From Apteryx mantelli (lineage: Eukaryota; Chordata; Aves; Apterygiformes; Apterygidae): 64,000 nucleotides of DNA. A program made the position numbers and the translations under genes. The DNA is taken from contig NC_089978.1 in assembly GCF_036417845.1 (NCBI RefSeq), positions 34,836,682-34,900,681 of the forward strand, in the 5' to 3' direction. Below, piece after piece: positions 43,360 through 58,147 of the stretch. The notes under the pieces are model-generated. The model saw nothing but the letters and a program-made list of their open reading frames with translations. It ran no database searches and was not told where the DNA came from. Numbering within the stretch: the stretch's first letter is position 1; every line of letters starts with the position of its first letter.

Positions 43360-45130
43360 TTCAGCCATCCAGTGAAATGACTGTACTTTGTATCAGATAC
43401 TTTCTTTCCATAAATATACTTAAACCCTGTTATCAAATACTGACTCTCCTTTTTGCTAAATTAAATAGATCAAGCCTTCCAAATTTATTGACTGTCAGAT
43501 TAGAATGGGATTAAATGGTGTTTAGTTGATATTTATCACTTCTGAAAGGCTGGTTTCTCATCAGTCACAATAAAGCGATGAGAGAAGGTCACAGGGTTAT
43601 AGCAACAAAGAGCAAGCGAGAAGCTTAACACTTCTTACTGCCAAAATCAAAAGAAGGATTTTAGCTTAATGTATCTTTAAGAAAGCAGAGTGATGCAACA
43701 TCCCAAAATATCACCCAGATTAGGTGCCCTTAAATATGCCTTTTATAACTTATTTTGTCTTGTTTTTTATTTAGTTTCTAAATATTTCTGAACCAGAGCA
43801 ATCAGTGCCCTCGGATATACTTCTTATGAGCTACACAAATTACTTTAACCAAATTTACTTTGACACTTACTATCATATTAGCATGTTTATAATATCACAG
43901 TTTAACCTTGCACTTTATTACCAGCTGAAAACAATTATAGAAACAACTCAAACCTTCTAATTTAACAAAAATATCACATCTCCATTTTTCTTTTTAACCA
44001 ATGAAGAAGTTCTTTCTGTGTAATAGGGCACTTTCCATGTATACCTACAACACAGTTCACTTATATCAAGCAAATACTTTATGCCTAAACTTTCCTTGTT
44101 CTCCTTTATAAATTTCAGCAGTGTTCAGCATCTGAAATTACTTTTATGGTTCTTTTGTATATCTTCATAAGTTGTTTAATATCATTTAACAAAAGTGAAT
44201 GCAACAACTATAGGTAATACTCCCATTAGTGCTACATTCAGAGGAAAAATCATTCCCTTCTACACAGACTTTCCTGTCATCTAAAGTCTAAGGATTATAA
44301 TCTTCGTTTTTGCTCTGTGTTTTCCAAGAGAGTTCATGATCTTGTCTACTGTGGCCTTTGACCCCTTTCAATGGATTTTGGCTATCAAAGGTGTGCTGCA
44401 CTTTTTTTCAGTACATTCCACATTCTTCTACCTCAGTGTAAAACTTGCTTTTTCAGTATACATATATAAATGGACTAAGCTTATCTAAATTGCATCTGAA
44501 ATGCTCTGGTAATTACAGAGGATTCTCCTACTTCTCCTTATAGCTGAATTTGCTATCAAGAGCCCTGGGTACTTCTGATTCCCTCCAACTCATGGCCTGG
44601 TTTTTCCAAAAAAGAAACTCAGCTGTGCAGGCCAGAGCTGCTGCAGGCTTTAACCACATCCCTCATATGAATGGTGGGAGCTTTGGAAGTTCAAGCGTAC
44701 CTCAGCTTTCCTGCCACAAAGTGTAGATATATGTTCAAGTGTTTCATGTCACTGAGTGTGTTTGTGCTATGTGCAACTTGTTGTGCCCTCATTTTGGTGT
44801 TATTAACAAGTTATACTGAAACTGAGTTTATCTTTAATGCCATATCAAACAAAAGTAATAGTGTTGGTCTTAACACCAATCCCTGTGGAGTCCTACTGCG
44901 AATACCCCTATTACATGTTGCAGGTTTTTTAGCAATTATATCTGTGGAAATGTAATTGCCAGCTCTTAATCCATTTTACGTATACTGCACTGACCATGTA
45001 GAGTATGAGCTTTTTAATACAAATGTTGTGCAGTACAAACTACACCATCTTCCAAAAAGTCTGTTTCATCTCTGAAATAGTTTGTTATAGGATATGGACT
45101 CTGATTGTTATTGGCTTCACACATTACTGT
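43360..45130 (-). mobile_element. Old antisense CR1 LINE, about 1.8 kb, heavily diverged
   Basis: Several blocks appear in the order expected for a reversed CR1. ACTTAAACCCTGTTATCAAA and AAATTAAATAGATCAAGCCT lie near 43420-43475. AACACCAATCCCTGTGGAGT lies near 44871 and GCCAGCTCTTAATCCATTTT near 44960. AGCTTTTTAATACAAATGTT lies near 45008, and a GGATATGGACTCTGATTGTT block follows near 45090. These match the amniote CR1 family as remembered. The hydrophobic 94-codon ORF at 44671-44955 falls in this copy and is not a gene. Confidence 0.7.
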
Positions 45131-48100
45131 CCTAACTAAATGCCACAATTATAGGCTCTCATCCTGCATAAACATATTATGTGTGTGTTTAATTCAAGTA
45201 TCTTGACACCTAACTTGATTTCATTCCTCATCTTTGAAGCTTTGACTGTGCTCAGTACCGCTAAAATTGCAGGAGTTCAGTCACTGAGTACAGCTGAAAT
45301 TTGTATCTGGTTGTTTTGGTTGATGCTAAGCATCATTTTACAGGATGAAATCCATTTTGCCCAGTTCTTATTAAACAGAACTCCGTATCACACAATATTT
45401 ACATCTTTTCCCATGTGCAGTAATTTGCAGCACTGCAAATTTAGAATTTTAATATTTAGCAGATAATAAATGTAAGAAAAGCATAAACATTTTAATAGTG
45501 AATTTCAGTTCATCAGGAAAATACTCATTTGGAAAAAAAACCTCATCTGAAATAAGGAAATATAAATTACTGCCTTCTTAAACTATTAGCATTCTGTAAA
45601 GGATGTGAAAAAGGAAATGCTTTCAACTTTTTATAAAACATCTAATTCTAGCAAATCCTGGCAACCTGCTGAGGCAGATTTTTCTTGGTACAATGTTGAA
45701 CAGTAGTAGGTTGATCTCAGGGCACTTTTTCCCTTAGCAAGCAAACACAGACAGTAGCAAAATGATTTATGATTTTAGGGGAATAACTCAATGAATGCAC
45801 TTTGTGTTCTTTACACAAGGCTTTTTCCAGCTCCCAGGACAGAAGCGTGCTGCCAAACCCCTATCAATCACTTCCGGGGAGAGGTGTGGGGCTAAGGCAG
45901 GAACTTCTGGCTCCAGCGCTCTGCAGGCAAGGGGAGGAGGAGGAACTGCCCTCTCTGAACAGCAAAACATGCAGCAAGCAGTAATGGAGGTGTTAAAAAG
46001 AACGTGGGAAAACTTACCAACAAGTGAGTCCTACCCACAGCATAGCAAGACTTTGTGGCACAGGAAACTGGACTGATTCCAACAATACAGTGTAAATCAG
46101 TAGGAAAATACCAGAGGAAGCTCCACGCTCAACAGGGGAACAATACAGCAATTTGAACATGTCACATGATGCAGCAATGTGTACTAACGGGTGCTAAGGG
46201 GAAGGACTTTCCCAGTGCAAAACCCCTTTCACATGACCCAGCAACATCACAAGATGCTGAAGAAGAGGAAATGTGTCAGAAAATATAGAAATATCTACTG
46301 AGATCCTTGTTCTCATTTAGGCTACACTCAATAAAGAACCAAAGAGGGAAGACACCAGTTTTATATTTTATGCTGCTTTGCCTCTAGTGCAGAGCTTACT
46401 TTGGTCCTCAGAAAGAGAGTCACTTTCAGAGTGCCATCCATTTCCATGACTTTGTGACAGTAAGTAATGCATGGTATCCTACTGCGGCTCAAATAGGATG
46501 TTTCAGAGGAAGAAGAAATATTGGCTGCACCATGCATCAATAGTGTGTCATACAGCTGAGGGTGAAAAATAACTTTCCAAACTCTCACTCAGTTTTCTGA
46601 GATACAAGAATATATTGATATCAAAGTAGTTATTTGATCCTTGCTAAAATGCAGCTACAACATGTAGATCTGAGTCATGTTGAGGCAGTGACTTCTTGAG
46701 GAATTCCAAGCTGCACTGAAATATTTTTCTTTTAATTGTCTCCTTTGCAGGAGGCAAAATTTTTTCAGGGGCAGGGTTAAGGCAGTGCAGTGAACTGCAT
46801 CAGAAACGTGGATCTGGCAAAAACACTTTACAGCTCGCTGAAAGTACCAAGCCCAATTCTTTCACTTGACTTTTTCTATCATTTATAGGATGCATGTATA
46901 GACCCAACAAAACAAAGAAAAAAAACCCTGCTAAAGACAAAGCAAAGTAAATAAGCAAAGCCTCTATCCTGCCCTCTCTGCCCCCCAAAAGAAAGATAAT
47001 TCCACTACACATTTCCCATTCTGAGGAAAAAAGGAAATAACAGACAGATGAGCCAGGTTTATCATGTCACTTAATATACTCCTGGTTGACATGGGGATAC
47101 AGTACAGTAATGCGTACAGGACAGTGATCTGTGGTGAACAGAGAATTTCTCCTGTCAGGAAATTATCTAAGTGTCTGCACATTTTATAGTACATTTTTAA
47201 TTTAACCTATTCTGGCTTTACATAATTTGGTAAAATCCTTTGTAAATCTCTCCAAGACAAGCTTCTTAATCTCTCATTTTATTTAAATACCATATGCCTT
47301 ATATATTTATTGAATAAATGTCACATAAAAGCTTCCGTGTTTTGAAATACACCCACACATCATATTTTATCAACATAGTAAACCGTTTAGAGTGTTTTCA
47401 ACAAATTTGTAAATACTTCTTAAGTGCAACTAGCACTGTCAGTTTGAACAGTGGTTGCTTCGTCTTTTCCCACCCACAGTAAAGTCTAATAGTTCCCTCT
47501 AGTGGTGAAATGTCTTTTTACAAGGTCAAAGGCACCTTTAGTACTTGTCTGGATTTGATTTACTGTGGGATTAGTTAATATTTCTACAGAAGCGTGCTAA
47601 GTATTTCTAAATGATATTTTATGATAAAAAGGCAGGACGAAAGATCATGCTGAGTACTCACTCTTACAACTGCAAACAACATGAAGATTGGATTTATGCA
47701 TTTTCTTGTTAATTATTCTTTTGTTTTTAAAAATCATAAGCAGTTTCATGTTAGGCTGGCACATCTTCTATGTAAAACCACTATAACTGATTAAAGAGGA
47801 AGAAAGTCTTCATAAAATTTCCTCAGACCTTTTGTTCTTCTGATCTCAGTTATGATGCAAACTGCATCTACTGCAAATAGAAGGACTTTTTTTCCTATGA
47901 TTAAAAATAAATAAATAAATCCTGAACTAAAAGCAAACCTCCACAAACTTTTGCTCAGTTCACTTTTTTCTTAGAAGTATGCTGTTTAGGATCATTGGAT
48001 CCCTGCTGTTTGTTGTTGAAAAATACACTTCAAAAGGACTAGGTGCTTTCAAAAAGCCTAATAGCTTATTAAAACTGATTATAGCTGTTAGTTATGGTTT

Positions 48101-51100
48101 ACAACATAATATAAATCCATGTTTTCAGGCTTTTTAAGTAAGCCTGCCTAACTGGAATCTTTTGAGTTGACACTGGGGTTCTGAAGCCTCAAGTTCAGTA
48201 TTCTGGAAAGCTTAAACATAAGGTATGAATGTCATCCCTTGAGGCTCCCAATATGCACAACAAGAGAAAGGCATCCAGCAGCTGATTCAGATCTTGACTA
48301 CCCTATGGCAGGGTTTGTCTCTTTCCATTCACTACAAAGGGATCCTAATGCATTTACCCTTAACTTAAAAGACTCACTTAAATGCCTATAATTCTGTGAG
48401 ATGAACCCAGAGTAAATAGCACAGCCAATTTCAAGACTGGGTTTAGGAAAAAATCTGTTGCTCCCCCTATTAAAGCTTCATTTTATGGCTATATGCTTTA
48501 GAGCAAAGGGCTGAGTTTTGTCAGGGGCTTTTGATTTTGGGGGGAAGAGAGAGGAGGTTCTTTCAGGCTAACCAGCATGTAGTTATCTACTTTATCACCT
48601 TTCCCTGTTTGAATATTGCCACAGTATTCTAATCTATTGAATCCTGACATTATAACATTAATATAAAAATAACATCAGTAGGCCACGACCTCCTCAGTCA
48701 ACTTGGATAAAGGTTATTGGGGTCTGATGATTAAAATTTTACCCTCAGATTTTATCATATCCCTCAGAGTCGCTAAAGGACCAGAATACCCTACTCTGGT
48801 GCAGTACAAATACACTACCTACCTTTTGTTTGTCTCTACTGAGTATGTACCATTACTAAGATTTCATTAACTGCTAATGAATTTATATTATGTTAGCTGG
48901 TAGAGTTGGAAAAACAAATGCACTTTTAGCAGAGAAGAAGGGCTTGGATATCTCAATTTTTTTTTCCACAGTTATATCTGTTGGTCTAATAAGAGATATT
49001 CCATATCCCAGCAAGCCTTTCTGGGATTCCTCTCACCTAATTTTAGAAATCCATGCCTGAGCTTATCATTTTAGGCTTGCTTTATAGTAATGGAGGGAAA
49101 TAAACACTTCTAGGGGGTGTTTCATCTGAACTGCTTTAGATATTTGCTTTAGGATAACAAGAACCATGCCTTAAAAAGCCCTGTTATTCTCCACTGACGG
49201 TAAAGGGAGTGAACAGTGACTAGCTCAGATGTAATAACTGTATTCTTCCAGTGTGTAAAATTAGTTAGGTTGAATCCCAGCTCTATATCCTTAAGCCATC
49301 AGAGCTACAACAGCATTATTAAAAAATGCTCAAAATTTCTTTTTTGTCCTTTATTGTCTTATTGCTAGCCACATATTTTCTTCTGTATTTCCCTAGCTTT
49401 CCCTGTTGATTTTTCCGGGCTTTAAGCCTCTAATTTATGTCTATTACAATCAATGCCACCTTTTCCATATGTTACATTGGGATGTGGTAGGAGGTTAGTT
49501 CAAACAATTGCTTCCATTTGCCAGTGAACTGGCTTTTAGCTAAACATTTCATCTTTCTTGATGGTATGGGGTGCTCTTTGCTTTTAAAGCATCCTTTTAG
49601 TTTCTTTTGGAGAACTCCTTGTTTTCATTTACTTTTTTTATGTCTGCTTTTCCCCAGTCACCTTCACTCATAATTTTCTTCAGCCAATGGGAAATTACCC
49701 ATTTTGCTGCATCAAGTATTGTGCAGGAGACTTACCTCCCCTGTCTTAGACACCTATTTAGAATTTGATAGCTCACACTCTGGTGGTGCCTTGCCCTTTT
49801 CATCGACTATGAAGGGAATCTGTATGGGAAGAAATCTAACTTTTGCACACAACTTACGTGAGGCAAGATGGAACATCCCAGGGAGCTAAGATAGGTGGCA
49901 TTGCCTTCTGGAAGTGGCTATTTCCCTCTGTTGCTTACAGAAGGAGTCCAGAGCAACTAGTTTTAAACTACTTGTATGTGATTAAATTACATGATATAAA
50001 TCCCATCTATCATCTTCACTTATCCCTCACCAACTCCAGGACAAGAATTAATATAGCTATCCATTGTGGTAAGACCCATAACTGAGTTACCCCGTACTGA
50101 GTGCAGTAATACTTTCTGTGTTAAAGGATTGAAAGGAATAATTTTAGAAACTCTAATAAGTTATGTGACCTCCATGCTACATTTCTGAAATTGATTTCAC
50201 CCATGGCCAGACAATTGCTCCCCCACGGTCTTCCTCCCACTAAAGTAGTAAAAAATAATTCTGGTATGTTTTCACAGTCTGTAAAGACTCCCCCATCTTC
50301 CCACTCCACTGTATTCTCTTCTCATCTTTTGTGTGTTAGCACATTGATCAATTAGTTTCTAAATCATCAGGATATACACACCAGATAGGATTGTCTTTGT
50401 AGTTCTGCCACCACATCATTCACTACTTCACCTCTTCCCCCAAACAAATTTTATGTAGAGATTTTTAGCATTCCAGTCATGTGAATCATATCACCAGTTA
50501 CCAATAATACTTGCATTAGTGAGACTTTCCAACCTTTTCTTTATAACCTAGACTTTATAATTAGTAACTAACCACCAGAAGGATGCCAAACAGTCCCTGA
50601 AAATGGGGGTGAAGGTGGAAGCTTAGGTAACAGAAACTGAGACAAATATAGGAGGGGAATGTGAATGGGAAGCAGACAGGCTACAGTGAATGGGAGCAAA
50701 AGAAATCATCAGGGGGAGAAGGGAGTAGGTAGGCCTGTGTTCATTTTATACCACAGAGCCCATAGTGAAACCTGAGGTTCCTCAGCCTGAAAAATCCTCC
50801 ACAGTCAGCAAACAGGTGTGACACCCACTGTCTCATCTTGCTGCAGCCACTGGGGAATCACAACCTGCTGCTCATTAGCTCATTGGGCAGAGACCTGTGC
50901 AAAAAATACCAATCCTGCTGTTGACCCTGCGAGGTTCAGTAGATTTTCACAAGATTGTTATTTTTTAATTCATTCTTTAAAACAAGCTGTGAGGTTTGTT
51001 TCATTTACATTGTTCAGTTTTCCAAGTAATTTCTTTCTCTTCCTCATGGCACCTCTGGTGCTTCCTCGCAGAGTGCAATAGATGCTTAATTTTGTTAGGT

Positions 51101-53029
51101 AATAAGTATGGCAGCTAGACAGATAGCACCTAGATCCTGTTGCAGCTTAACACAGCAGCTACTTCTTCACTGTGTAACCTAAAGGCCTAGATGTATTTCA
51201 CCATTATGGGACCCAACATTTTGCTATCTAATGAACTAGGAAAGAAATTGCTTGAGAGACCTAACTGGAAGAGAGTTTTTTTGTTTTTTTTTCATTGATT
51301 TTGAATGAATAGGCACCCGCATTAAAGCCTGAGATCAGAATATATGTTTATTTTGCCATCTCTTCAGTGGTGTCCTGTAGTTCCTACACCTCTAATACAC
51401 TTTTTATGGGCAGGGAACAGAATTTGAGTTTCAGTGAGTAACCCATAATTGCAGAGGAATTTTATGGCAGAACTTTGAATAATATCAGGATTAAAGATTC
51501 TTATTTTGGCATGTGGAGAAGAAAGGACAGTGCAACTGTTATCATTTCCTGTTCTACTTTTGAGAGTAGCTGTATAAACAAAAAATTTGATCTTATAGGT
51601 AAGAAAAAAAAAAGGTTTTGAACAGATTGTTTGACAAACCATACAGAACCCCTCACTGAATTGCTGTAAAATCTCGTTTTTATATCCATGCACATTTTTA
51701 ATGAACTACTACTTTATAATTTTTCAATTATCCGTCCTCCTGCTCAAGAAGACCAGCATAACAATAATCTAACACAGTACTGCAGCAATTAGCATTCACA
51801 AAACAACAAAGAAACACCTCACTACTCAAAGAGGGATCAAAGTATAAAATCAAAAATAACTCATTACAATCACCCTAACACCACTTCAGTTCTTATAATA
51901 GCAATCACAATGTTTTGGTGTTTTTGATTCCTTTGGTACTTAAGAATTATACCTAAAAACAAGCTACAGAGCATGCTTGTAACATTTTCAAAAGTATAAT
52001 TATTAATTGTTTCAAAACATCTTTGGTTTTCTGTTGAAAGGTAGGAGCTAATAGATGAGTTGCTGAGCTATCGCACCTTTTGTTTAGTCTGACTCCATTC
52101 ACTTCAATAAGTCTGGAGTTGAAAAAGGAACCATACTTTGGCAGTTATACCTGGAGTCTAGTCACAATTTTAAAAAACTTAATCTAACTCACTTTGTCTT
52201 CATATTGTCCAGGCAGTTAAAAATGGCTTCCTTTCCATTTGAATGGCTTTGTGAATAATCTCAATGTTTGCCTTTTTTTTCCTTGTTATTACATGATATT
52301 ACTAGCTGATGGCACAGGGGATTTTGACTACTTTTTAGGTTGTTGGCATCAGAGACATCCTTAACCATGCTTATCAGACCTTTAAGGGTGTTAATTTTCC
52401 TGTGCAAAGTGAGTTTTGAACTTTCATTAGTGTATTTCCAGATGCTTTAATTCTCTGATAGCGTTTAGTACAATTATGTTTGCTTTTAATGCATAAGTGT
52501 GGAAAATAATGTACATTGGGAAACAAACAACAAAAAAGCTGCTATATAAAAGCATAAAAGAGCAGCTGATAATAAAAATAGCAGTGACAACTTTTTTTTT
52601 AGAAGGCATGGAACACATAAAGAACAGACATATTGTGATGCTAACAACTTTAATTAACGTTGTGTAAAAGGTCAAGTATAAATGAGGAAGAGAAGAGCTG
52701 TTAATAGAAAACATGGGCTAATATACTAAAATTAGAAGTTTAGAAACATGCAATACAAAACCAGAGAATCCTGATGAAACGTTTGACTGGAAATACACTT
52801 GATGAGATTTTTTTCTATCCTGAATGGAAAAGTGGGGATATATGTTAGAGATAACAAAAAGAAAAATTGTTTTGTTGAGTCCAAATTACCAGTGTGAAAT
52901 ATGCACCCACTTTACCTCTTCCTCATTCATGTATGATGATAGTTATACATGTGAAATTCAAGATATGTTTGTTTAACCTAACAGTTATTTTCAATCAACA
53001 GCCAAGTGGGAGCAGCTTTTCAGTAGGGA
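45131..53029. other. Gene-free DNA downstream of CCDC122
   Basis: AT-rich sequence. The segment 45840-45960 is slightly GC-richer. The stretch 50380-50520 (CAGTCATGTGAATCATATCA) faintly resembles another antisense CR1. No exon, RNA gene or regulatory cluster can be supported. Confidence 0.6.
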
Positions 53030-54150
53030 GTTAGTAGTCATGAAAGTGAATGGTCCATTTCAGGGCTGTTAGTTTTCTTACTTTTGCAGATGTGTCTAAT
53101 GAACTCCGGTTGGGAATGATGTACCTTATTAGATACACTAATGCAGATCCTCAATGCTGGAATTCAAAAAAATTTATATGGAAAAAAAACCTCCCTCCAC
53201 AGCCTGCCCTTGGATGCTGTGTATTAGGTGATCAGTCCCCTTCTCTAGAATAGGAAAGAGACAGCAAGGCACAAAACCCATCGCAAGGAAGCTTGCTGAA
53301 TCTTTGTGTGGGATACTTCTTGCCTAACTTTAGCCATGCCAAAGTTAGGTATTTGGTGTAAGCTAATCAGACAGTTTTCCTGTGCAAAAGGCACCTTGAG
53401 AAGGTGATTCATCCTGTCCTCAAATAAATGTTTTGGCGAAATGAATTGCCCTTAGAAAGCAGAATTGCCCTCCAGAGATGTCCCTTGCTAGAGATGCTCC
53501 TGTTAGCTGTGTTGGAATTCATCTTGTCTAATATTTAGCCATCTAAACATTACCTAATGTAAGCTAATTATCTAGGCTTCTTGGACTGAGAAGCACATCC
53601 AGAGTGCGTGCTAAATTGATGACTGTTACAGGTAGAATGAATCACCCTGTGAATATGAGTCATTTTTTTTCCATGGACTATAGAAGGAACCAACATGATT
53701 TGCTTCATCTGGACTTTTTGAAATCAAACACGATTTTTTAGTTAAAATAGAGCACAGATACACCGCACTTACTAAACTTCAGCTGTGCAAAAGTTGGGTG
53801 TCTGGCTTAGATGAGGCTGGTATTTTCATTCAATCTATCTTAGCCATTTATTTTAGGTAACTAAAAATCACTTGGAAGTACCTGTCTCTTTCCACTGTCT
53901 ATAGCAGAAGCCTAGTCATGCAACTTAGACTGGAAGTTTTAGAGCTAGATAGTGGAAGTCCAATGAGATCGTTAATGTGTTCAGGGCCTAGAAATGTGCA
54001 TGGGTGGTGCAAGTTCGATGAGCTGTGCTGGAAGACATGGAGCTTTCCCTTGGTTAATGGAGAAGCCCACAGAAAGACTGCTTTAGCCAGTGATCTAGAG
54101 AAGGTAAAACAAACCAATTCTATTGATACAACAAGATTTTTCTCTTGATC
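53030..54150. repeat. Degenerate repeat with internal near-copies
   Basis: TTAGCCAT recurs just upstream of a TAGG- or CCTA-containing stretch at about 53330, 53535 and 53840 (spacing about 205 and 305 bp). GGTGATTCATCCTGTC near 53404 resembles GAATGAATCACCCTGTG near 53636. Similar wording (TTAGTCATCTAGGCTCC; CTAGGTGTCTAAAT) occurs near 35000 and 54478. This looks like an old tandem or LTR-type repeat family that I cannot name. Confidence 0.35.
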
Positions 54151-54315
54151 TGCTCATGGTGCTCATATTTGTTCAATGCTTAGTCTGACTGTAGAAGATG
54201 GAGACAGGTCTCTTGCTTTTAGGCTTACTGTGTCGCATTTGTTCCATGAGTATCCACAGAGAATTCTTCATATGTAGAGCAGGTGGAAAATATACATGGG
54301 AGAGGAATCCGTGGA

Positions 54316-54343
54316 GCACATGGCACATGGCACATGGCACATG
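54316..54343 (+). repeat. Four tandem copies of a 7-bp unit
   Basis: GCACATG is repeated four times in a row. This minisatellite-like run is probably length-variable. Confidence 0.9.
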
Positions 54344-57300
54344 GGAAAGTTACTGCAAGCTACACCATCACAAATTTGCATTTCTTTTTGTTGTTGCTTG
54401 TTCCCTGTACAGAATCCTAAGAGCACATCTGAGGTCATGTTCATTGGATTTATGTTAGATGTCAGATGTGTCCAAACTAGGTGTCTAAATATTACCTTAG
54501 TCTGGTGCCATCCTAGAGGATTGCAGTGACAGAGAAGAACAAGTGTAAAGGTACCATATTAGTAATAATACCATAGTCTGGTTCTGGGTGACTATAATAT
54601 TTGCTGTATTTACTAATACAGTTCTGATGACTTACTATCAAAAATACCACAGCAGACAGTTTTTCTTCTTGCATTTGTCTGGCGTCAAGGTGGTGACATT
54701 CAGAAAAGACAAGCCAAAATAGTTGCTCTTTAATTTAGAATCACCTATTGTGTTGCAGTACTGTGCTGAGGGTTCTGCCAGCGTTTCCCACTGTGATTTC
54801 CTATATTTAGAAATATACAGCTCCATCAACAATGAAAGAATGGAACTTGGCCCTCTAGAGAGCGACCTTTTTCCATCTGCGATAATTAAACAAATCCATG
54901 TGGACAGTGACATTTCTTCCTTTTAGAAACTGGTGGTTTAAGAAGACATTTTATATCCTTTCCATTCAAAAGTATTTTGTTTGTTTTACCACATTGTAAA
55001 TAGCTGATCTGTAATGAGCGTGGTAGTTGAATTATCTTTCATTTTAATGAAAAACATAAAACATCCTTAAAAGCAGAAGAAACTTAGCAACCTTGCTCAA
55101 AAGTGAAAGGCAGACAGAATCTCTGATATAGTTCTTCCCCCAGAGCAGTATAACCATTGTCATTTATTGTCCAAGAGCATGTAAAATATGCCAGGGACAT
55201 TACAGAGGGCAAAGCCACAATTGTCACCACAAAAAGAGTGAGATCTGTAGCCTGTAACCGGTGGAGAAGAAAGAAAAGTAAAAGTTGTGCTTTTATATAA
55301 CATAAAAGTTGTTATGCTGATGCCACTCTTTAAAATGGAATAGTTTACTGAAACAATTCCCAGACTTTTTCACTAGTTCCAGCATGCTCCAGAACTCCCA
55401 GTTGCAATTACAGTCTTTTATTCCTGCTACCAGTTGTGAAACCTACTTTAGCAATAAAACTTCTGTCATGTTTCCAACTCTTACTGAGTTCTGATCCCTT
55501 GTTTAGGAAACACTGGCCTCATCTTAGTTTTTACCCAGCATATTTTTCCCAGGTATGGTAGACTATTCTACTGTACTTCTTTTATAATGACTACCAGGCT
55601 TTTTATGAGAGTGGCAAAAATGCATTAGAGATGATGGCACTCACATAACTTCTTTTCCACTTGACACTGTAAGAGAGAAGAATCACTTGCACACAATTTT
55701 TGGTCTGTGAAGAATTTGCTAAGTCCAAGTTGCCTCACAAAGTTCTGCAGCAAATTTGGTTAGTACAGTTGAGGAAATATGATTGTCTGCAGTAAAATGA
55801 TTGTTGTTTTCACTTGCTTTGTTATTGCTCAGATATCTGTAGTTCTCGGATATGACAAATCACTGCTAAAAGAGAAGTGTGAAGTGTCTGCCAGTTGATG
55901 GCCCAGCATCAAAACACATCAATTAGCAATATCCCCATCTGCTGCCTAGACTCATGCTTGCTTCCTGCCTGTTCCCAAAGCCAAGAATGGAACTGGAAGC
56001 CTTGTGTTTCATGTGTAACATCTATGGCCAATTTCTCCAGTGCTACATGTTGTCCAAAGAAATTATTACAGGAGGTAGAGAATGGAAGTATTGCCAGCAC
56101 TTTTCCTATAGAAGCTAGGCCTCTTCTCTTAAAAGTTACACTGGTCAAGAGATCACTACAAACTAGTTGAAACCCATTCAAGATGAGAAGTTGGAGTTGG
56201 TGCCAAAAAGAGAGCTCTAACTCTTTCACACTAGTACCATGACAATAACTGCCCTGCTTAGTGGAAGGAACCAGTGTGCTGACTGTCCTCTTCATTAGGT
56301 TAAAATCTCACACTAATCTGAGACTGATGAAAAATGTAAAAGGAGACTGTTGAAAGTGTGGTAGAAAACTGACTCTGTATCTACCAAGATACCAAATCTA
56401 TAGAACTTCCGTTCTACAATATCAGGCCATTAACTACTGGGTAAACTAAATGAAGCGAGAAGAAAATGTTTGCACATGTATTTGTTTCCTGTTGACCTGA
56501 AAACAGTCTGTTGGATAGGTTCTGCATGCTAGTTACAAAATGCTTACATTTTTATCAGTGTAACTTTCTTTGTGGCCCTCGCTTACATCCTTTAAAAAGT
56601 CCCATTACATGTGTGACAATAGGGTTTTCAACTTGTGTTCCATAGGTTCTTGGGGTCTAAGAATTACTTCTAAGGAATCCATTAAACATTGCTGAGAAAT
56701 GGAAATCTGTTGTCAACTAACCTAATTCTCCATGCAGGAGTGGAGGAAGGGGAAAGGGGAACAATGAATGTGCCCCTCTGCTGGAAAATATTTAGGGTTT
56801 TTCCAGTCTGAAAGGGTTGAAAAACACTGCACTGGGGATAAAGATCATACATCTAAATTAAAAATCTCCTGGGAGGCTGGAGAATATAAGTTCCATCCAT
56901 GGGATTGATTCTGAATTAATCTTTGTGAAAAGTGCGTGGCAGAATGAAGATGGGATTTGTTCTCCCTTCAAAGCAACAGTGATTTTATTTTCCAGGAATC
57001 TCTCATCTTAAGGGCTGCATGAAAGGCTTTCCACAGCAACTCAAGGGCTCCCAGTCTTTTCCAGCACAACTCCAAATGGAGTTGTATTGCCAAAAATTCC
57101 TCAGTGTGTGACTGCGACTGGAACTCATACTCCTGAGGACTTTATAAAAATGTGAAGTTAGCGTGTGTGGGTGGGGATGGGACTATGCTATGAGAGCAGC
57201 TGACCCCCACTTTGCACTTCTGACTCAGGCATGGAGCAATTTACACCAAGAAATCTGCATCTTTATCAAGGCACGCTTTCCATAATCTGTTGTGCTTTTA

Positions 57301-58147
57301 AAATCTAAAAGCAATACATAAGGCACATATAAGCATGGTCTTCATTGATAGGAGATGAAGCTGGAGCCCAAGAAGCTGTAGCTTTCTCTGGTACAGGTTG
57401 TATTTGCAACAATAAAATCCTGGATATTCTGCAGTCCTACTCATCTGTTTCTTACCAGATGAAGACTAGCATGACAAACTAGTATTTTATGAGACACCAA
57501 ACTGAAGGAGCATACATACCTTCTGATGGATTTGTGTATGTCAGAAAAGAGCTCCCCCTTGTGCTTTTTTCTCCAAAGGAGCACTGATACCCAGCCTGCT
57601 TTTGTGAAGTGCTTATCAAAACTGCATATTTTTGAGACTGTTTCCCCTTTGCCAGATGCTGTGATTGCACTAGTCTCTTTTTCTTAGGAAATCAGACAAA
57701 AATAGCTCTACAGCTGGCTTTTGCTTTTTCAAGCAAATTATCCAGATACATTGAAAACGACAAAAAATAAGAACATTTTATACCCATTCCCTTACTCAGT
57801 GACACTAGTTTGCCCTGTAAGAGGCACCGAGATTGCTTAGTGTAACTGAGATTTGAACAACGCCCTGTTCATGTGTCTTTTGGAGGCATAAGACAGAGGC
57901 AATTCTCACTGCTGGTGTAAATCAGGAAAAACATTGAGCTCTGAAAATAGAAATTGGCCCATAGTCTATCTGTATATTTCTTCTTCAGGGCTGTTTACAT
58001 TTTCTTTATTGTTTAATTGAAGAAATTAGAGTGGGTGGAAGGGAAAAAGCAGCATGATCGGCTATTCTTTTTCTAGAAGAAAATTAATTGGGAGTGTTTG
58101 GAGAACTCCGACTGTCCCTCTAAGGAGTCTCATCGCTGATATGTCCT

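Noticed and set aside
44671-44955. A 94-codon hydrophobic frame
   Set aside because: It lies inside the old antisense CR1.
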